DNA of 64,000 bases from Helicovermis profundi (GTDB taxonomy: Bacteria; Bacillota; Clostridia; Peptostreptococcales; Acidaminobacteraceae), in the NCBI RefSeq assembly GCF_033097505.1, contig NZ_AP028654.1, forward strand, positions 140,001 through 204,000. Reading direction: 5' to 3'. The position numbers were made by a program, and so were the translations under genes. Below the pieces are notes generated by a model. It worked only from the letters and a program-made list of their open reading frames with translations. It did not search any database and had not been told where the DNA came from. Every line of letters begins with the position of its first letter. The first letter of the stretch is position 1. Positions 1 to 9,449 of this stretch are shown piece by piece.

Positions 1-2223
1 TTGATCAATAATAACACAGGGTGTAGTAATAATTTCACCAAAAAAATTGTTACTAAATGCTTTACTTAATATAGACATATTACTATTATCTAAACTTGAT
101 ATAATAAGAGCAAAATGATTGTTAATAAGCTTTGAACTAATTAGTTGGATTGTTGATGAATTATTATATAGATTTTCTAAAAGATCCATATTTTTATTTG
201 GAATAAGTGAAGAAAAATCTTTATTATATTTAATATAAAGTTCGGGATTAATTGTTTTTATAAATGGTGTTGTTGAAGGTGTACCGAAAACTATTACATT
301 CTCGTCTATCTTATCGTCTGATTTATAAATTGGAATAATATTTGTTTTAGTTGAATTTGAGCTAATTACTTGAATAATAGTTGTTAGATCTTTGATATAG
401 TCTTTATTTATTCTTTCAGGTAATACTAGTCCAAAATTATTAATATTATTATCTTTGATAAAAGGAGCAGATAAATTATTTAAGGTGTAACTAGTTTTTT
501 CACTGTGAGGTAATAATAATGCAGTTTCATTTGAAATAAAAGCCCATAAATCATTTCTAAAATTCAAATCACATTTATCATCTAATACTTTTAAATTATA
601 TACAATCTTAATATTGTAAGTAGGCTCATTTATTATCTCACTTGGAATTTTAAATTCAGTAATAAAGTCGTTTGAAGAAAAAGTGTTTAAATTTACGCTA
701 CCAGCAGGTATTCCGTTGATAAATACGCTTACAGCGGATCTTTCTAAATCGATAACGCCTGATATTTTTCCTTTTAGTATAAATTTGCTATTTTCATCTA
801 TATCCCAATTCTTAGGTATACTATATGAAAAGTTGCTTATTCCTTTTTTTATACCTTCAAACAAGGTACTACTGTATCCTAATGATTTTAGAGTAATAAG
901 TTCATTGTTTTTAGAAGAAGTACTACTGAAAATTTGATTTTCAGAAATCCAAATAGAAGAATTTTTCATTTGTTTTACTAATTCATTGTCTGTTAGTGAA
1001 ATAACAGCGTTGTTAAGTGATTTAATATTGCTTGAAGTTACGAGCAAAAGTTTATATTTATGGTCACTCGATAAATAAATTTCTTTAATTAGGGCATCTC
1101 TTTTTGCCCGCTCTATTTCATCTTTTGATAGATAGTTTTGAAGTGAAGAGGGCATAGTTTTAATGGATCCAATAAAAATGAAATTAGAGTCATTTTTTTT
1201 AATATCCTCCGAACTTGCAAATTTAAGATCTTTTTTTTCAAATTTTAGTATTTTTCCTATATTTGAAATGAAAGTAAACATAGGGCTTAAATCAGAACTA
1301 ATATAATTATCAGGATATATTAATTTTGCATTATAAGGAAATGATTCATCATTTTTAAAGTAAGGGTAAGGAAAATCTGAAATGGCATTAGTATCAATTT
1401 TACTCGTGTATTCAATATGCACATATGAGTTCTTATCTATAACAAGCCAATTAGCAGGATTAAAATTATCTTCACAAGGAAGTGTTGAAATTCTACTATA
1501 TATTCCAAATTTTAATTCATTAAATCCTTTTTTTAATGAATGCGCTGGTATTAAAAGTTTATGCGTTTTATTTACTTCGCTTAACAAATATGATTTTATA
1601 GGTATTGAGTTCAAATAAACTGTAAGTGAAGAATTTGTATTTTGTGTAAGATTTGTATTGTTGTAAGTAAAATATATGAAATTATTGTCATTTGGAATCC
1701 AATTGTCTTTGACTTCAAAATAAAGTGCAGTAGAGTCAAACACTCCTTGAAAAACTACGTCATTGTTAAAAGGAGTATTTTGAACACCAATTGTATTAAT
1801 TTTAAAGCTAGGGTCCAGTTCGCTGTATACATTTGATATTCTTTCCGATTCTGTCGATGTAGACTTAATTTTATTGGTTTCATAAGTTGATACACTTGCA
1901 TCTGAAGACTGACTAGAAGTAGAATTATTAGATTGTATGTAAGTTTTTACATAAGCATTATATCCATCTAATTTAAGTTTATTAAGAGTAATATTTGCCT
2001 CTAATTTACTATTAAATGGGCCAACTAATACATAAATATATTTTGAAGTAGATTTAAATGCCTTATAATCGTTTAATAATAGTGATTTGTACATTATATC
2101 TGCATTTTTTTCATAAGAATATGCACCAAGTTGAACGACATATTTTGGAGATTCACAAAAAGATGATGAATGTGAAATAATAGCTAATAAAATTAGTATG
2201 GATAGTATTGTTAATTTTTTCAT
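1..2223 (-). CDS. BcsB-like exopolysaccharide synthase subunit with N-terminal SPOR domain (3' end outside window)
   Basis: The frame is open from the ATG at 2223 to the window edge, giving 741 visible residues. The C-terminus is missing. AGGAGG lies just upstream. A signal peptide (about residues 1-23) is followed by a SPOR-like module, about 27-95, with the typical start KYVVQLGAYSYEKNAD and the repeat half YVLVGPFNSKLEANITL. After a Ser/Thr-rich linker comes a long beta-rich region resembling the carbohydrate-binding and ferredoxin-like modules of BcsB, the subunit that guides the nascent glucan outside the membrane. The next gene upstream in the operon, 10 bp away, is a BcsA/PgaC-like glycosyltransferase, which fits the BcsA-BcsB pairing. 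A SPOR domain, usually a septal peptidoglycan binder, is unusual on BcsB and may anchor the polymer machinery to the cell wall. The polymer identity is unknown. The BcsB assignment is by fold-like pattern and context; SPOR is the firmer call. Confidence 0.72.
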   Translation of the reverse strand, partial: MKKLTILSILILLAIISHSSSFCESPKYVVQLGAYSYEKNADIMYKSLLLNDYKAFKSTSKYIYVLVGPFNSKLEANITLNKLKLDGYNAYVKTYIQSNNSTSSQSSDASVSTYETNKIKSTSTESERISNVYSELDPSFKINTIGVQNTPFNNDVVFQGVFDSTALYFEVKDNWIPNDNNFIYFTYNNTNLTQNTNSSLTVYLNSIPIKSYLLSEVNKTHKLLIPAHSLKKGFNELKFGIYSRISTLPCEDNFNPANWLVIDKNSYVHIEYTSKIDTNAISDFPYPYFKNDESFPYNAKLIYPDNYISSDLSPMFTFISNIGKILKFEKKDLKFASSEDIKKNDSNFIFIGSIKTMPSSLQNYLSKDEIERAKRDALIKEIYLSSDHKYKLLLVTSSNIKSLNNAVISLTDNELVKQMKNSSIWISENQIFSSTSSKNNELITLKSLGYSSTLFEGIKKGISNFSYSIPKNWDIDENSKFILKGKISGVIDLERSAVSVFINGIPAGSVNLNTFSSNDFITEFKIPSEIINEPTYNIKIVYNLKVLDDKCDLNFRNDLWAFISNETALLLPHSEKTSYTLNNLSAPFIKDNNINNFGLVLPERINKDYIKDLTTIIQVISSNSTKTNIIPIYKSDDKIDENVIVFGTPSTTPFIKTINPELYIKYNKDFSSLIPNKNMDLLENLYNNSSTIQLISSKLINNHFALIISSLDNSNMSILSKAFSNNFFGEIITTPCVIIDQ

Positions 2224-2232
2224 AATTTCCTC

Positions 2233-3489
2233 CTAAAATCTTTCTGTTTTATACCATTTAGACTCTTTTCTAAATATAATATTTTTTAAACTTTTAAATG
2301 TTCCTTTTATAGAAACAAGAACCCACATCTGGCAATAAGTAAAATACATTAGCAATATTAGCAATATATTTTTTGAGTAATTTTCACCTTTTTCAAATGA
2401 AAGCGCTAAGCTTACTTGTAAGATAAAAACAATAAAACTTAATATCCAAAACAAAATGAAATTATATGTTATGAATAATTTTATTTTAAAAATAAGTAAT
2501 AGTAAAAAAAGTATATCTGATAAAATTACAGCAGTTAAAAAAGTTATATACACTGAAAAAAAATAAATTATGTCAAAAAAAACGTTTTTGTTCTTTGATT
2601 TTAACATTAGCAGTATATACTTTCTAAGTACATAAATATTACCTTCGACCCAACGAGTTCTTTGTTTAAACCAAACTTTTAGAGTTTCTGGTTCTTGTTC
2701 ATAAGTTTCGGCTAATGGCATAAATGAAATTTTATAACCTAAAGAGTATATCCTAAAACTAATTTCAGTATCTTCGGCGATTGCTTTAGTATCCCATCCA
2801 TTTAATTTATCTAAAATGTTTTTTCTTATTAAAAAATTGGTTCCTGGTATAGTGCAGAGTTTGAGTAGTTTCCATCTACCAGCTTGCGCCATCCATTGAA
2901 AAGTTAGTGTTTCCAAGTTAATAAATTTTGTTAGAATATTTTTATTTTTATTTCTTGTTCTAAATTTTCCTATAACTGCACCGTAGTTATTATTACTTAG
3001 CATTTCGTGCATCAAATATCTTAAAGCAAATTTATTTGGTGTATTATCAGCATCATAAACTGCTATATACTCAGAATTGGAAGTTTTTAGACCATAATTT
3101 AAAGTGTTTGATTTTCCAGAACCAATACTTCCCTTTGGAACATTTACAATTCTTAAATTTGAGGTCTTGTATTTTTCAATTAAACTAATAACTATTGATT
3201 CAGTGTTATCAGTTGAGTTGTCATTAATAACAACTACCTCATATCTATCTTTAGGATAATCCATTTCGAGCATAGATAAAACTGTTTTTTTTATTACTAT
3301 ATCTTCATTATGAGCTGGAATCAAAATGGAAACAGTTGGGAATGTATTTAATTCTTTTAGTATTTCAATTTTTTTAGAATTCATATATAAATAGAAGCGA
3401 TAACCTTGGTAAGTTAATATAATATTCATAAATAGAAGGAACCAAATAAAAAATGTAGCAAAAAGAAAAATATAATCATATATCCTCAT
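2233..3489 (-). CDS. Processive family 2 glycosyltransferase (BcsA/PgaC-like)
   Basis: This 418-residue membrane glycosyltransferase has one N-terminal membrane helix (about 7-28), a GT-A core starting TVSILIPAHNE, and a cluster of four C-terminal helices. The processive-synthase signature is complete: first Asp in VVINDNSTD, the DxD-type VYDADNTP, the acceptor Asp in AEDTEISFRI, and QRTRW (QxxRW). It should polymerise a nucleotide-sugar into a beta-linked polysaccharide and extrude it. No PilZ domain follows, so direct c-di-GMP binding as in BcsA is not expected. The gene sits 10 bp upstream of the BcsB-like gene and overlaps the DUF2334 gene by 14 bp, so all three are one transcript. AGGAGG lies 13 nt before the ATG. 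The substrate (glucose, GlcNAc or other) cannot be read from sequence. Confidence 0.88.
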   Translation of the reverse strand: MRIYDYIFLFATFFIWFLLFMNIILTYQGYRFYLYMNSKKIEILKELNTFPTVSILIPAHNEDIVIKKTVLSMLEMDYPKDRYEVVVINDNSTDNTESIVISLIEKYKTSNLRIVNVPKGSIGSGKSNTLNYGLKTSNSEYIAVYDADNTPNKFALRYLMHEMLSNNNYGAVIGKFRTRNKNKNILTKFINLETLTFQWMAQAGRWKLLKLCTIPGTNFLIRKNILDKLNGWDTKAIAEDTEISFRIYSLGYKISFMPLAETYEQEPETLKVWFKQRTRWVEGNIYVLRKYILLMLKSKNKNVFFDIIYFFSVYITFLTAVILSDILFLLLLIFKIKLFITYNFILFWILSFIVFILQVSLALSFEKGENYSKNILLILLMYFTYCQMWVLVSIKGTFKSLKNIIFRKESKWYKTERF

Positions 3490-5134
3490 AATGTTTCTTA
3501 ATCCTCCTAAAATACGTTCTTGATTTCAAATTAGTAATATAAAAAACTAAGAAAGAAATTGTAGCAATAATTAATATAATAAGCATAAAGTCAAAAAAGT
3601 AATTACTGAAAATACTTAAACGGTTGGAAAGTAAATTTTTGTTATAAGTATCAATTTTTGGAGTGTGATTTTTGAAAGTTATACTTAAATCTTTAGTCTT
3701 TACTGAAAAGTTATTTTCTAGAGGATCTTTAAATTTTAATCCTTTACTTTCAATTAGATTTACTGTAGCCTTTAATTCATCAATAGTTAAATATGGATGA
3801 AAGAAAACACCTGCAGTATAGGAACGCATCATGGAAAGTTCATTTAATTTTTTTTCAATACTCCTTAGTGGATTATTATTATTTGGATTATAATACTCTA
3901 AATTTTCTGGTATAACAAATTTTGCTTGAGAAATATTAGTTGTTTCATATGGAAATGTTAGAGTAGTAAAATGGTAGTCGCTTGTTTGGATTTGTCCAAC
4001 TATAGTTGTAAAATATTTTGAAAGTTCTTTGTAAGCATCTTGGCTTGCTGCGTAATGAGGAGCTTCAAAGGCAATTGGATATAATCCATTTTTGTAGCAT
4101 ACATTTAAACCTTTTGAAACTAATTTATTTACGTAAGTCTTTATGTTTACGTCAAGAGGTCTACTTAAATATCCATCCCAAAGTTCGTATCCTTCGCCTG
4201 TGGTAAATCTTTTATGAAAAGTATGCTTAAAGCCATGTAAAATTACTCTGCCACCGTGATTTTGCATGTATTTTAAGGCTTCAACTAGTTTAGGCTTATC
4301 AGATAGTGTTATTATTTTATCGGTTTTAAAGTTGAGATACGCAGGTATAACAACCATCATAAAGGGAATGTTTCTATCATAAAGAAAATCAGCGATTTTT
4401 TTTAGCTTTTCTGGATCACGAAGGGGGTGAATATCTTCTATTCTTATGGTTGCAGTCTTTATAATTGGAAACTTAGAAGTAAAAAAATTAAAAAGAACAT
4501 CAGCAAATGCATAGTATTCTTCTTCATATGCAGCGACATTCAATTTGAAAACAAAATTATCGTTTTTAAAAATATATGGAGAGTTAATTATACCGTTAGA
4601 CAATTTTGTGTATATAGTAGAATTTTTACTTAGTGTAAGTAAAGGGATATTATTCACATTATCAACGCTATATGTTTTAATAAAATTATCATTATAGTGT
4701 TTAAGTGTATTGTAGGTATATTGATTATTTTCAAAATGCATGTTAATATTTGTTTTTTCAATGAGCTTATTTATTCCGCCACCAATCCAAAATACAGTCT
4801 TACTAGTGTCTTTTAAATCTTCAAATAAAAATTTATTTTTAATTTCATTATTTACATTTATTATCATAATATAGTCGTAATTATTAATATCATTTTTTTT
4901 ATAAATTTTATCTTGCATATGGGAAGATGTTAAATCAAAATGACCAATTAATCCTTCATAAGCAGTTAAATAATCAGTGAAATCTCCGATTTTATATTTT
5001 TGGTCATAAATGATTAAAATACTTTTAGGTGAAATTATATTTACTATATCTGTATTATTTTCTGAGAAAGATAGTTCAGATGTAAAAAAACAAAAAAAAC
5101 ATATCATTATTAATAAAGACTTCTTAATTATCAT
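3476..5134 (-). CDS. DUF2334 polysaccharide deacetylase-like exported protein
   Basis: This protein of about 552 residues starts at ATG 5134, chosen over an in-frame TTG six bases earlier because AAAAGGA is correctly spaced. It has a signal peptide (about 1-24), an N-terminal domain, and a deacetylase-like barrel around residues 225-400 with RIEDIHP, the His of VILHGFKHTFHKR and EAPHYAAS, which are the DUF2334 landmarks. A C-terminal membrane helix (about 515-537) and a basic tail anchor it. DUF2334 proteins belong to the NodB-like carbohydrate esterase superfamily, so a role in deacetylating or trimming the polymer made by the adjacent synthase is likely but inferred. The gene overlaps its neighbours at both ends (11 and 14 bp), indicating translational coupling. 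Confidence 0.82.
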   Translation of the reverse strand: MIIKKSLLIMICFFCFFTSELSFSENNTDIVNIISPKSILIIYDQKYKIGDFTDYLTAYEGLIGHFDLTSSHMQDKIYKKNDINNYDYIMIINVNNEIKNKFLFEDLKDTSKTVFWIGGGINKLIEKTNINMHFENNQYTYNTLKHYNDNFIKTYSVDNVNNIPLLTLSKNSTIYTKLSNGIINSPYIFKNDNFVFKLNVAAYEEEYYAFADVLFNFFTSKFPIIKTATIRIEDIHPLRDPEKLKKIADFLYDRNIPFMMVVIPAYLNFKTDKIITLSDKPKLVEALKYMQNHGGRVILHGFKHTFHKRFTTGEGYELWDGYLSRPLDVNIKTYVNKLVSKGLNVCYKNGLYPIAFEAPHYAASQDAYKELSKYFTTIVGQIQTSDYHFTTLTFPYETTNISQAKFVIPENLEYYNPNNNNPLRSIEKKLNELSMMRSYTAGVFFHPYLTIDELKATVNLIESKGLKFKDPLENNFSVKTKDLSITFKNHTPKIDTYNKNLLSNRLSIFSNYFFDFMLIILIIATISFLVFYITNLKSRTYFRRIKKHYEDI

Positions 5135-5963
5135 ATTCAAGTTCCTTTTCGCAGGCCTTTTTATAAAGAATAGAATTTTCTAGTTGTTTATCATACTCTA
5201 AAGCTCCAACTTTAATTTCAAAATTAATTTCATTTACATTGCCAATAATATTGTTTTTTTGTACTACTTCAGTCAATCTTTTTTTAACAATATTAGCACC
5301 TTCTTGGTTTGTGTTTGGCAAAATTACTGCAAAGATATCAGATTTTATTCTATATGGCTTATCAACATTTCTTGTTATGTTTTCTATTGCTTTGGAAAGA
5401 GAAATAAATGTATTTATTACAGAGGTTTCAGAATGCATAGCAGAAAATTCTTCAAAGTGAGAAATTTTAACGAGTAATAAAGAAACCACATGTTTATAAC
5501 GAATTGCTCTTTTCATTTCTTCATCAAGGTTTAGGTAGAAATCCTTAGAGTTTCTAAAACCAGTTATATTATCTATTCTAATAAGCTCTTTTCTTTCTTG
5601 TTCTATTGGTATAGCTAAATTTTCTATAGTTTTAAGTTTATTTCTAACAACACCAGTAATAATTGATACAATAGGTAGTAGAATGATGTAAGTATAGTTT
5701 ATAAAATCTTTTTTTAATAAGGAATTAAAGTATTCAAAAGAAATAAATCCACCAATGAAAATTAAGAAAATTAGAGATAAAATTAAGCCAGTAGTAAGCG
5801 ATATAAGTAAAGAAACTAGAGATGAAAAATAAACTAAGGTAACAATTACGTAATCAAAAAAATTATAATTAATAGATGGTATTATTATAGTTAAAACGGT
5901 TAAATAAATAACAGTTAGCAAAATTATGATTACGTTATTTAATTTAATTATGTGTTGCTTCAT
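5124..5963 (-). CDS. Membrane protein with degenerate GGDEF domain
   Basis: The protein has 279 residues. Residues 1-110 form about three to four hydrophobic helices. A coiled linker then leads into a GGDEF-fold domain (about 130-275) recognisable from DNITGFRNSKDFYLNL and the helix pattern. The signature position reads YRIKSDIFAVILP, so the GGDEF loop is replaced by KSDIF. Without the Gly-Gly and the acidic pair it should not make c-di-GMP. In families such as PelD or BcsE, degenerate domains instead serve as receptors or scaffolds. Its place between the GH8-like and DUF2334 genes suggests it controls or assembles the synthase. It overlaps the upstream gene by 20 bp. There is no obvious RxxD I-site, so c-di-GMP binding is uncertain. 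Confidence 0.8.
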   Translation of the reverse strand: MKQHIIKLNNVIIILLTVIYLTVLTIIIPSINYNFFDYVIVTLVYFSSLVSLLISLTTGLILSLIFLIFIGGFISFEYFNSLLKKDFINYTYIILLPIVSIITGVVRNKLKTIENLAIPIEQERKELIRIDNITGFRNSKDFYLNLDEEMKRAIRYKHVVSLLLVKISHFEEFSAMHSETSVINTFISLSKAIENITRNVDKPYRIKSDIFAVILPNTNQEGANIVKKRLTEVVQKNNIIGNVNEINFEIKVGALEYDKQLENSILYKKACEKELEYDN

Positions 5964-7155
5964 AATTTTTCCTCCTAAATGCTAAAAGAGATTGTAAATT
6001 ATCGTAAGAGTAGACTTCTAAATTATCTATATTTCCAAACGAACCAAAAATTTCACTTTGTGAATTTGTTACTTGTAGATTAACTAATTTTTTTAGTAAA
6101 TCATTATAAAATATATCGTCATTTTGACTATCTGCTAATCTTGCTGCAATCGCGTAAACAGCAGAGGATTCATAATTATAAGTAGGTTCACCATCTAAAA
6201 AATAACTTCCATATAATTTTCCTTCTTTATAAAATTTATTTTTTAGCCAATTATATGATTTATCGTCTAGTAAATCAACTTCGCTAAGGTGAAGCATAGT
6301 TATTAGAGAGTCTAACATATTTACTTTGTTGTTTATTTTGTAAGTTTTATTCTTTATATTATAACTTTTATAAAATAAAGGGATATTTTTGAGTTTTGAT
6401 GAATTTACTATTTTAATAGAAGTCTTATATACATTTTTCCATCTTGAGTCAAAATTTATTAATAGTTTTATAGTAAATAAATCTATATATCCAATTTCAA
6501 TAGTATTAGTACTAGTAACTTGATTTTTTGAGTAATAGCTTATCAAATTATTTTTATAAGTTAAATTACTTAGTGTTAAATCATTAATTCTTTTAATTGA
6601 AGTATTGTATTTATCAGTATCAAATAATGATTTTGCTTCAATTAATGCTCTTAAAATTCTTAAATCGTCAATTGAGGCATTTGATGAGGCTACAGAGTTA
6701 TCGCTCATTTCTGATCTCCACAGTATTCCGATATCATTTGAAAAAAGGTTTTTAATCATATAATCATATGCGCTGTCAAATAGCAAATTATTATTTGTAT
6801 GAACTGCGTATAACATTATTAAACCAATTGATTCAGAAAGAATTTCATGTCCAGTTGAATGAGATAAAGTTTTTTTGTTCGATAAATAGTTAGTATATAT
6901 TACGCCAAATTTTTTTGACATTTTGCTATCTAAAAAAGAAAAACATAGTTTTTCATTATAGATATAGTTCTTATTAATGTATAAGTTTGTATTTTTTTTA
7001 GCGACTACTAATATGTTGTTGTTGACGTTTTTTTCTTTAAAATCGCCATTTTTATCTTGAATTACTTCTTTAGAAAAATAACAAAATGCAATTATTGATC
7101 CGGATATTAATAATATGAAAAGTATTAAAATGAAAAAAAGTCTTTTCTTAAACAT
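5944..7155 (-). CDS. GH8-like (BcsZ-type) membrane-anchored glycoside hydrolase
   Basis: The protein has 403 residues, with an uncleaved signal anchor at residues 5-27 and an all-helical (alpha/alpha)6-like body. The segment SESIGLIMLYAV followed by a Phe-Asp pair resembles the GH8 pattern around its catalytic Glu, and SNASIDDLRILRALIEA matches the GH8 NATDAD-type motif with Asp retained. GH8 endoglucanases such as BcsZ accompany polysaccharide synthases and trim the polymer. This is the first gene of the second half of the cluster: 169 bp of AT-rich DNA separates it from the glycosyltransferase gene upstream, so it may have its own promoter. TAGGAG precedes the ATG. Overall similarity to GH8 is weak by eye, and another (alpha/alpha)6 hydrolase is possible. 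Confidence 0.65.
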   Translation of the reverse strand: MFKKRLFFILILFILLISGSIIAFCYFSKEVIQDKNGDFKEKNVNNNILVVAKKNTNLYINKNYIYNEKLCFSFLDSKMSKKFGVIYTNYLSNKKTLSHSTGHEILSESIGLIMLYAVHTNNNLLFDSAYDYMIKNLFSNDIGILWRSEMSDNSVASSNASIDDLRILRALIEAKSLFDTDKYNTSIKRINDLTLSNLTYKNNLISYYSKNQVTSTNTIEIGYIDLFTIKLLINFDSRWKNVYKTSIKIVNSSKLKNIPLFYKSYNIKNKTYKINNKVNMLDSLITMLHLSEVDLLDDKSYNWLKNKFYKEGKLYGSYFLDGEPTYNYESSAVYAIAARLADSQNDDIFYNDLLKKLVNLQVTNSQSEIFGSFGNIDNLEVYSYDNLQSLLAFRRKNYEATHN

Positions 7156-7324
7156 ATAAACTCCTAGAGAAAAACAAATAGTATAATTCGTTTTCTGTAT
7201 AATCTATATAAATATTATATACCATATATAGTAGTTTTGTATATGAATATTATTTTAAAATACAAATTAAATAATATATTAAAATGTATAATAAAGGTTT
7301 AACAATTTAATTATAGCTATTATT

Positions 7325-8083
7325 TTATTGAGTAATACTTTTAATATAAAAAGGAATTCTTAAACTATTAAAAGATGTCTTTAGAATTTTCATTTTACTT
7401 TCACCTTCTTTTTCATCGTAGTGAAGGGAGAATGGTACTTCGGAAAACGAAGAGCCTGTTCTATGAAGTTTATATAAAAGTTCTACCATACAAGTGAATC
7501 CCATTTCTGAAATATAGGAATCTTTATAAACTGATTTTACGTTTTTTAAAGCATTAATATTATAAAGTCTATATCCGCATGTATAGTCTCTAACATTTGG
7601 AACATTTAAAATTAATGAATAATATTTTTTTGCAAAATAACTTAGCATAAGTCTATGCTTTGGAACTCCCAAAACCTTAGATCCGTTTTGAAACCTTGAT
7701 GCTATAACAACATCAGAAGAAGTATTATTCATATGATTTAACATATTGATTGAGAATTTAGCTTTATGAGTAAAGTCAGAATCCATAATAAAAAGTAGAT
7801 CGTTTTCATTAGCTTCACTTAGAGCAAATTCGATTCCACTTTTTATTGCCCCACCTAATCCTTTATTTCTGCTATGTTTAATAATATGGATAGAATTTTT
7901 ATTTGAGTAAAATGTATTTATTTTTTTAAATGTGTTATCGGTGCTAAAGTCATCTACAACTACAATCTTTAAAAGTAAATTTTCTTTTAAAAAAGTCTTA
8001 TTTTGACTTCTCCAATCTTCAATTACCTTTACTATATTATATTCTTCGTTGTATGCTGGAAGTACTACAAATAAACTATTCAT
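7325..8083 (-). CDS. Family 2 glycosyltransferase (DPM1-like)
   Basis: This 252-residue soluble GT-A glycosyltransferase starts FVVLPAYNEEYN, has VVDDFSTDNT and the DxD-type FIMDSDFTH, and ends without membrane helices. The layout resembles dolichol/polyprenol-phosphate mannosyltransferases, which load a sugar onto a lipid carrier. It is the last gene of the exosortase-containing half of the cluster and overlaps the preceding glycosyltransferase gene by 8 bp. A GtrA-type membrane protein is encoded at the head of the same gene run. DPM1-like enzymes and GtrA often work together to make and flip polyprenyl-phosphate sugars, so this pair may supply the glycan donor. GGAGAT precedes the ATG. Confidence 0.85.
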   Translation of the reverse strand: MNSLFVVLPAYNEEYNIVKVIEDWRSQNKTFLKENLLLKIVVVDDFSTDNTFKKINTFYSNKNSIHIIKHSRNKGLGGAIKSGIEFALSEANENDLLFIMDSDFTHKAKFSINMLNHMNNTSSDVVIASRFQNGSKVLGVPKHRLMLSYFAKKYYSLILNVPNVRDYTCGYRLYNINALKNVKSVYKDSYISEMGFTCMVELLYKLHRTGSSFSEVPFSLHYDEKEGESKMKILKTSFNSLRIPFYIKSITQ

Positions 8084-9449
8084 CTAATATCTCCTTTTTG
8101 ATTTTATATATTGTTTTATCAAACTCTTTTCTATATAGTTTATCTATACTATTAAAAAAAATTTTGAATTCTTCTTTGTATGAAATGTTGTCCCATTTTT
8201 CATTTACATAGGCACTATTTATAATTCCTGCAATTCTAATCCAATAATTAATAAATCTATGAATTGGAAGTAGAAAAACTATAAGTACATTTTTTGAGAG
8301 AAATTTTTTTGTAATATGTTGTTTTTCTAAATAAATATAAGCGATAAAAAAATTAAAAAAACTAATAAAAACGTACATTAAATATAAAAAAACATTTGAA
8401 AAAACAAGTATTTTTGTAGGATATCCTTTAAAATATAGAAAAATCATTCCAAAAATCCAGATAAGGCGTGGGAACACTAAAGTGTGATCGTTTATTAGCA
8501 GTCTTACAGGAAATTTTGTGAAAAAATCAAAGAATTTTCCAATGTGAAATTTTGAAAATAATTTTGCAACCTCCATTTGTCCTTTTTGCCATCTTTGTCT
8601 TTGAGCATATAATTTATCAACACTTTCAATTGGATCAACAAAAAAGAAAGTTTCTTCTGCTAAAAGAATTTTACCTTTTGTAAAATCGCGTATTTGAAAA
8701 GTCATATGAGTATCTTCTCCAACGGTTTCAAAGTTATATAGTTGAGTTTGCATTAGACTTTCTCTTTTAAATGCAGAACATGCTCCGGCTAAAGTATACA
8801 TTGAATTAAATATTGAATTGAAATTTCTACCAATTAAAAACGACTCTAAATATTCAAATGATTCACATTTTTGAAGTAATTTAAGAAAAATGTTTTTAGT
8901 ATCCTTTATATAATTTGGATCAATTAGAATTACCCCTGTTAAGGCACTTATTTTACTATCAGATTTAAATTTAATTATTAAACTCTTAAGTGCATTTTTA
9001 TCTAGCCAACCATCACTATCAATATTTATGATATATTCACCTTTTGAAGAGAGAATACCTAAATTGAGTGCCTTTGCTTTTCCACTTGAAGTATCATACC
9101 ACCAAATATTAATATTAGGATTATTTTCTTTAAAAGTATCAAAAATTTTAAAGCTGTCACCTCTAGTTTTCTGATTATTAAGAAGAAATACTTCCATCTT
9201 ATTTTGAGGATAATTTTGAGATGCTACTGAGTTTAAACACTGCATTAAAGTACTTTCAGAATTGTAAACCGGTATCAAAATAGAAACGAGTGGATAAAAA
9301 TCTAATTTTCTATTTCGGGTTTTATATCTGATTTTTTTTATTATTAAAAAAAATCCACTAATTAAATTTGTAGAAAATTCAATGGCCAGAGGAATTATAA
9401 GCCATGAAATCCAGTACATTAAAATAGTTATTGTTTTATTTATTATCAT
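8076..9449 (-). CDS. Exosortase G-associated membrane glycosyltransferase (GT2)
   Basis: This protein has about 457 residues. ATG 9449 is preferred, with AGGTG 6-7 nt upstream; an in-frame GTG lies nine bases earlier. One or two N-terminal helices precede a GT2 core (VSILIPVYNSESTL, INIDSDGW, EDTHMTFQIRDF, QRQRW), and several helices follow near 320-420. The signature is that of a processive or membrane-embedded sugar transferase. A glycosyltransferase of this size and shape is a standard partner of XrtG exosortases in Firmicutes. Here it overlaps the exosortase gene by 14 bp, which strongly supports that role. The glycan it makes, and whether it modifies the sorted protein, are unknown. Confidence 0.82.
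   Translation of the reverse strand: MIINKTITILMYWISWLIIPLAIEFSTNLISGFFLIIKKIRYKTRNRKLDFYPLVSILIPVYNSESTLMQCLNSVASQNYPQNKMEVFLLNNQKTRGDSFKIFDTFKENNPNINIWWYDTSSGKAKALNLGILSSKGEYIINIDSDGWLDKNALKSLIIKFKSDSKISALTGVILIDPNYIKDTKNIFLKLLQKCESFEYLESFLIGRNFNSIFNSMYTLAGACSAFKRESLMQTQLYNFETVGEDTHMTFQIRDFTKGKILLAEETFFFVDPIESVDKLYAQRQRWQKGQMEVAKLFSKFHIGKFFDFFTKFPVRLLINDHTLVFPRLIWIFGMIFLYFKGYPTKILVFSNVFLYLMYVFISFFNFFIAYIYLEKQHITKKFLSKNVLIVFLLPIHRFINYWIRIAGIINSAYVNEKWDNISYKEEFKIFFNSIDKLYRKEFDKTIYKIKKEILDE

Noticed and set aside
683-1836. Small plus-strand frames within the first 2 kb
   Set aside because: They lie antisense to a continuous minus-strand reading frame (BcsB-like) that shows a signal peptide and SPOR domain.
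7156-7324. c-di-GMP riboswitch before the GH8-like gene
   Set aside because: The 169-bp AT-rich stretch lacks the conserved GEMM core and shows no convincing stem arrangement.
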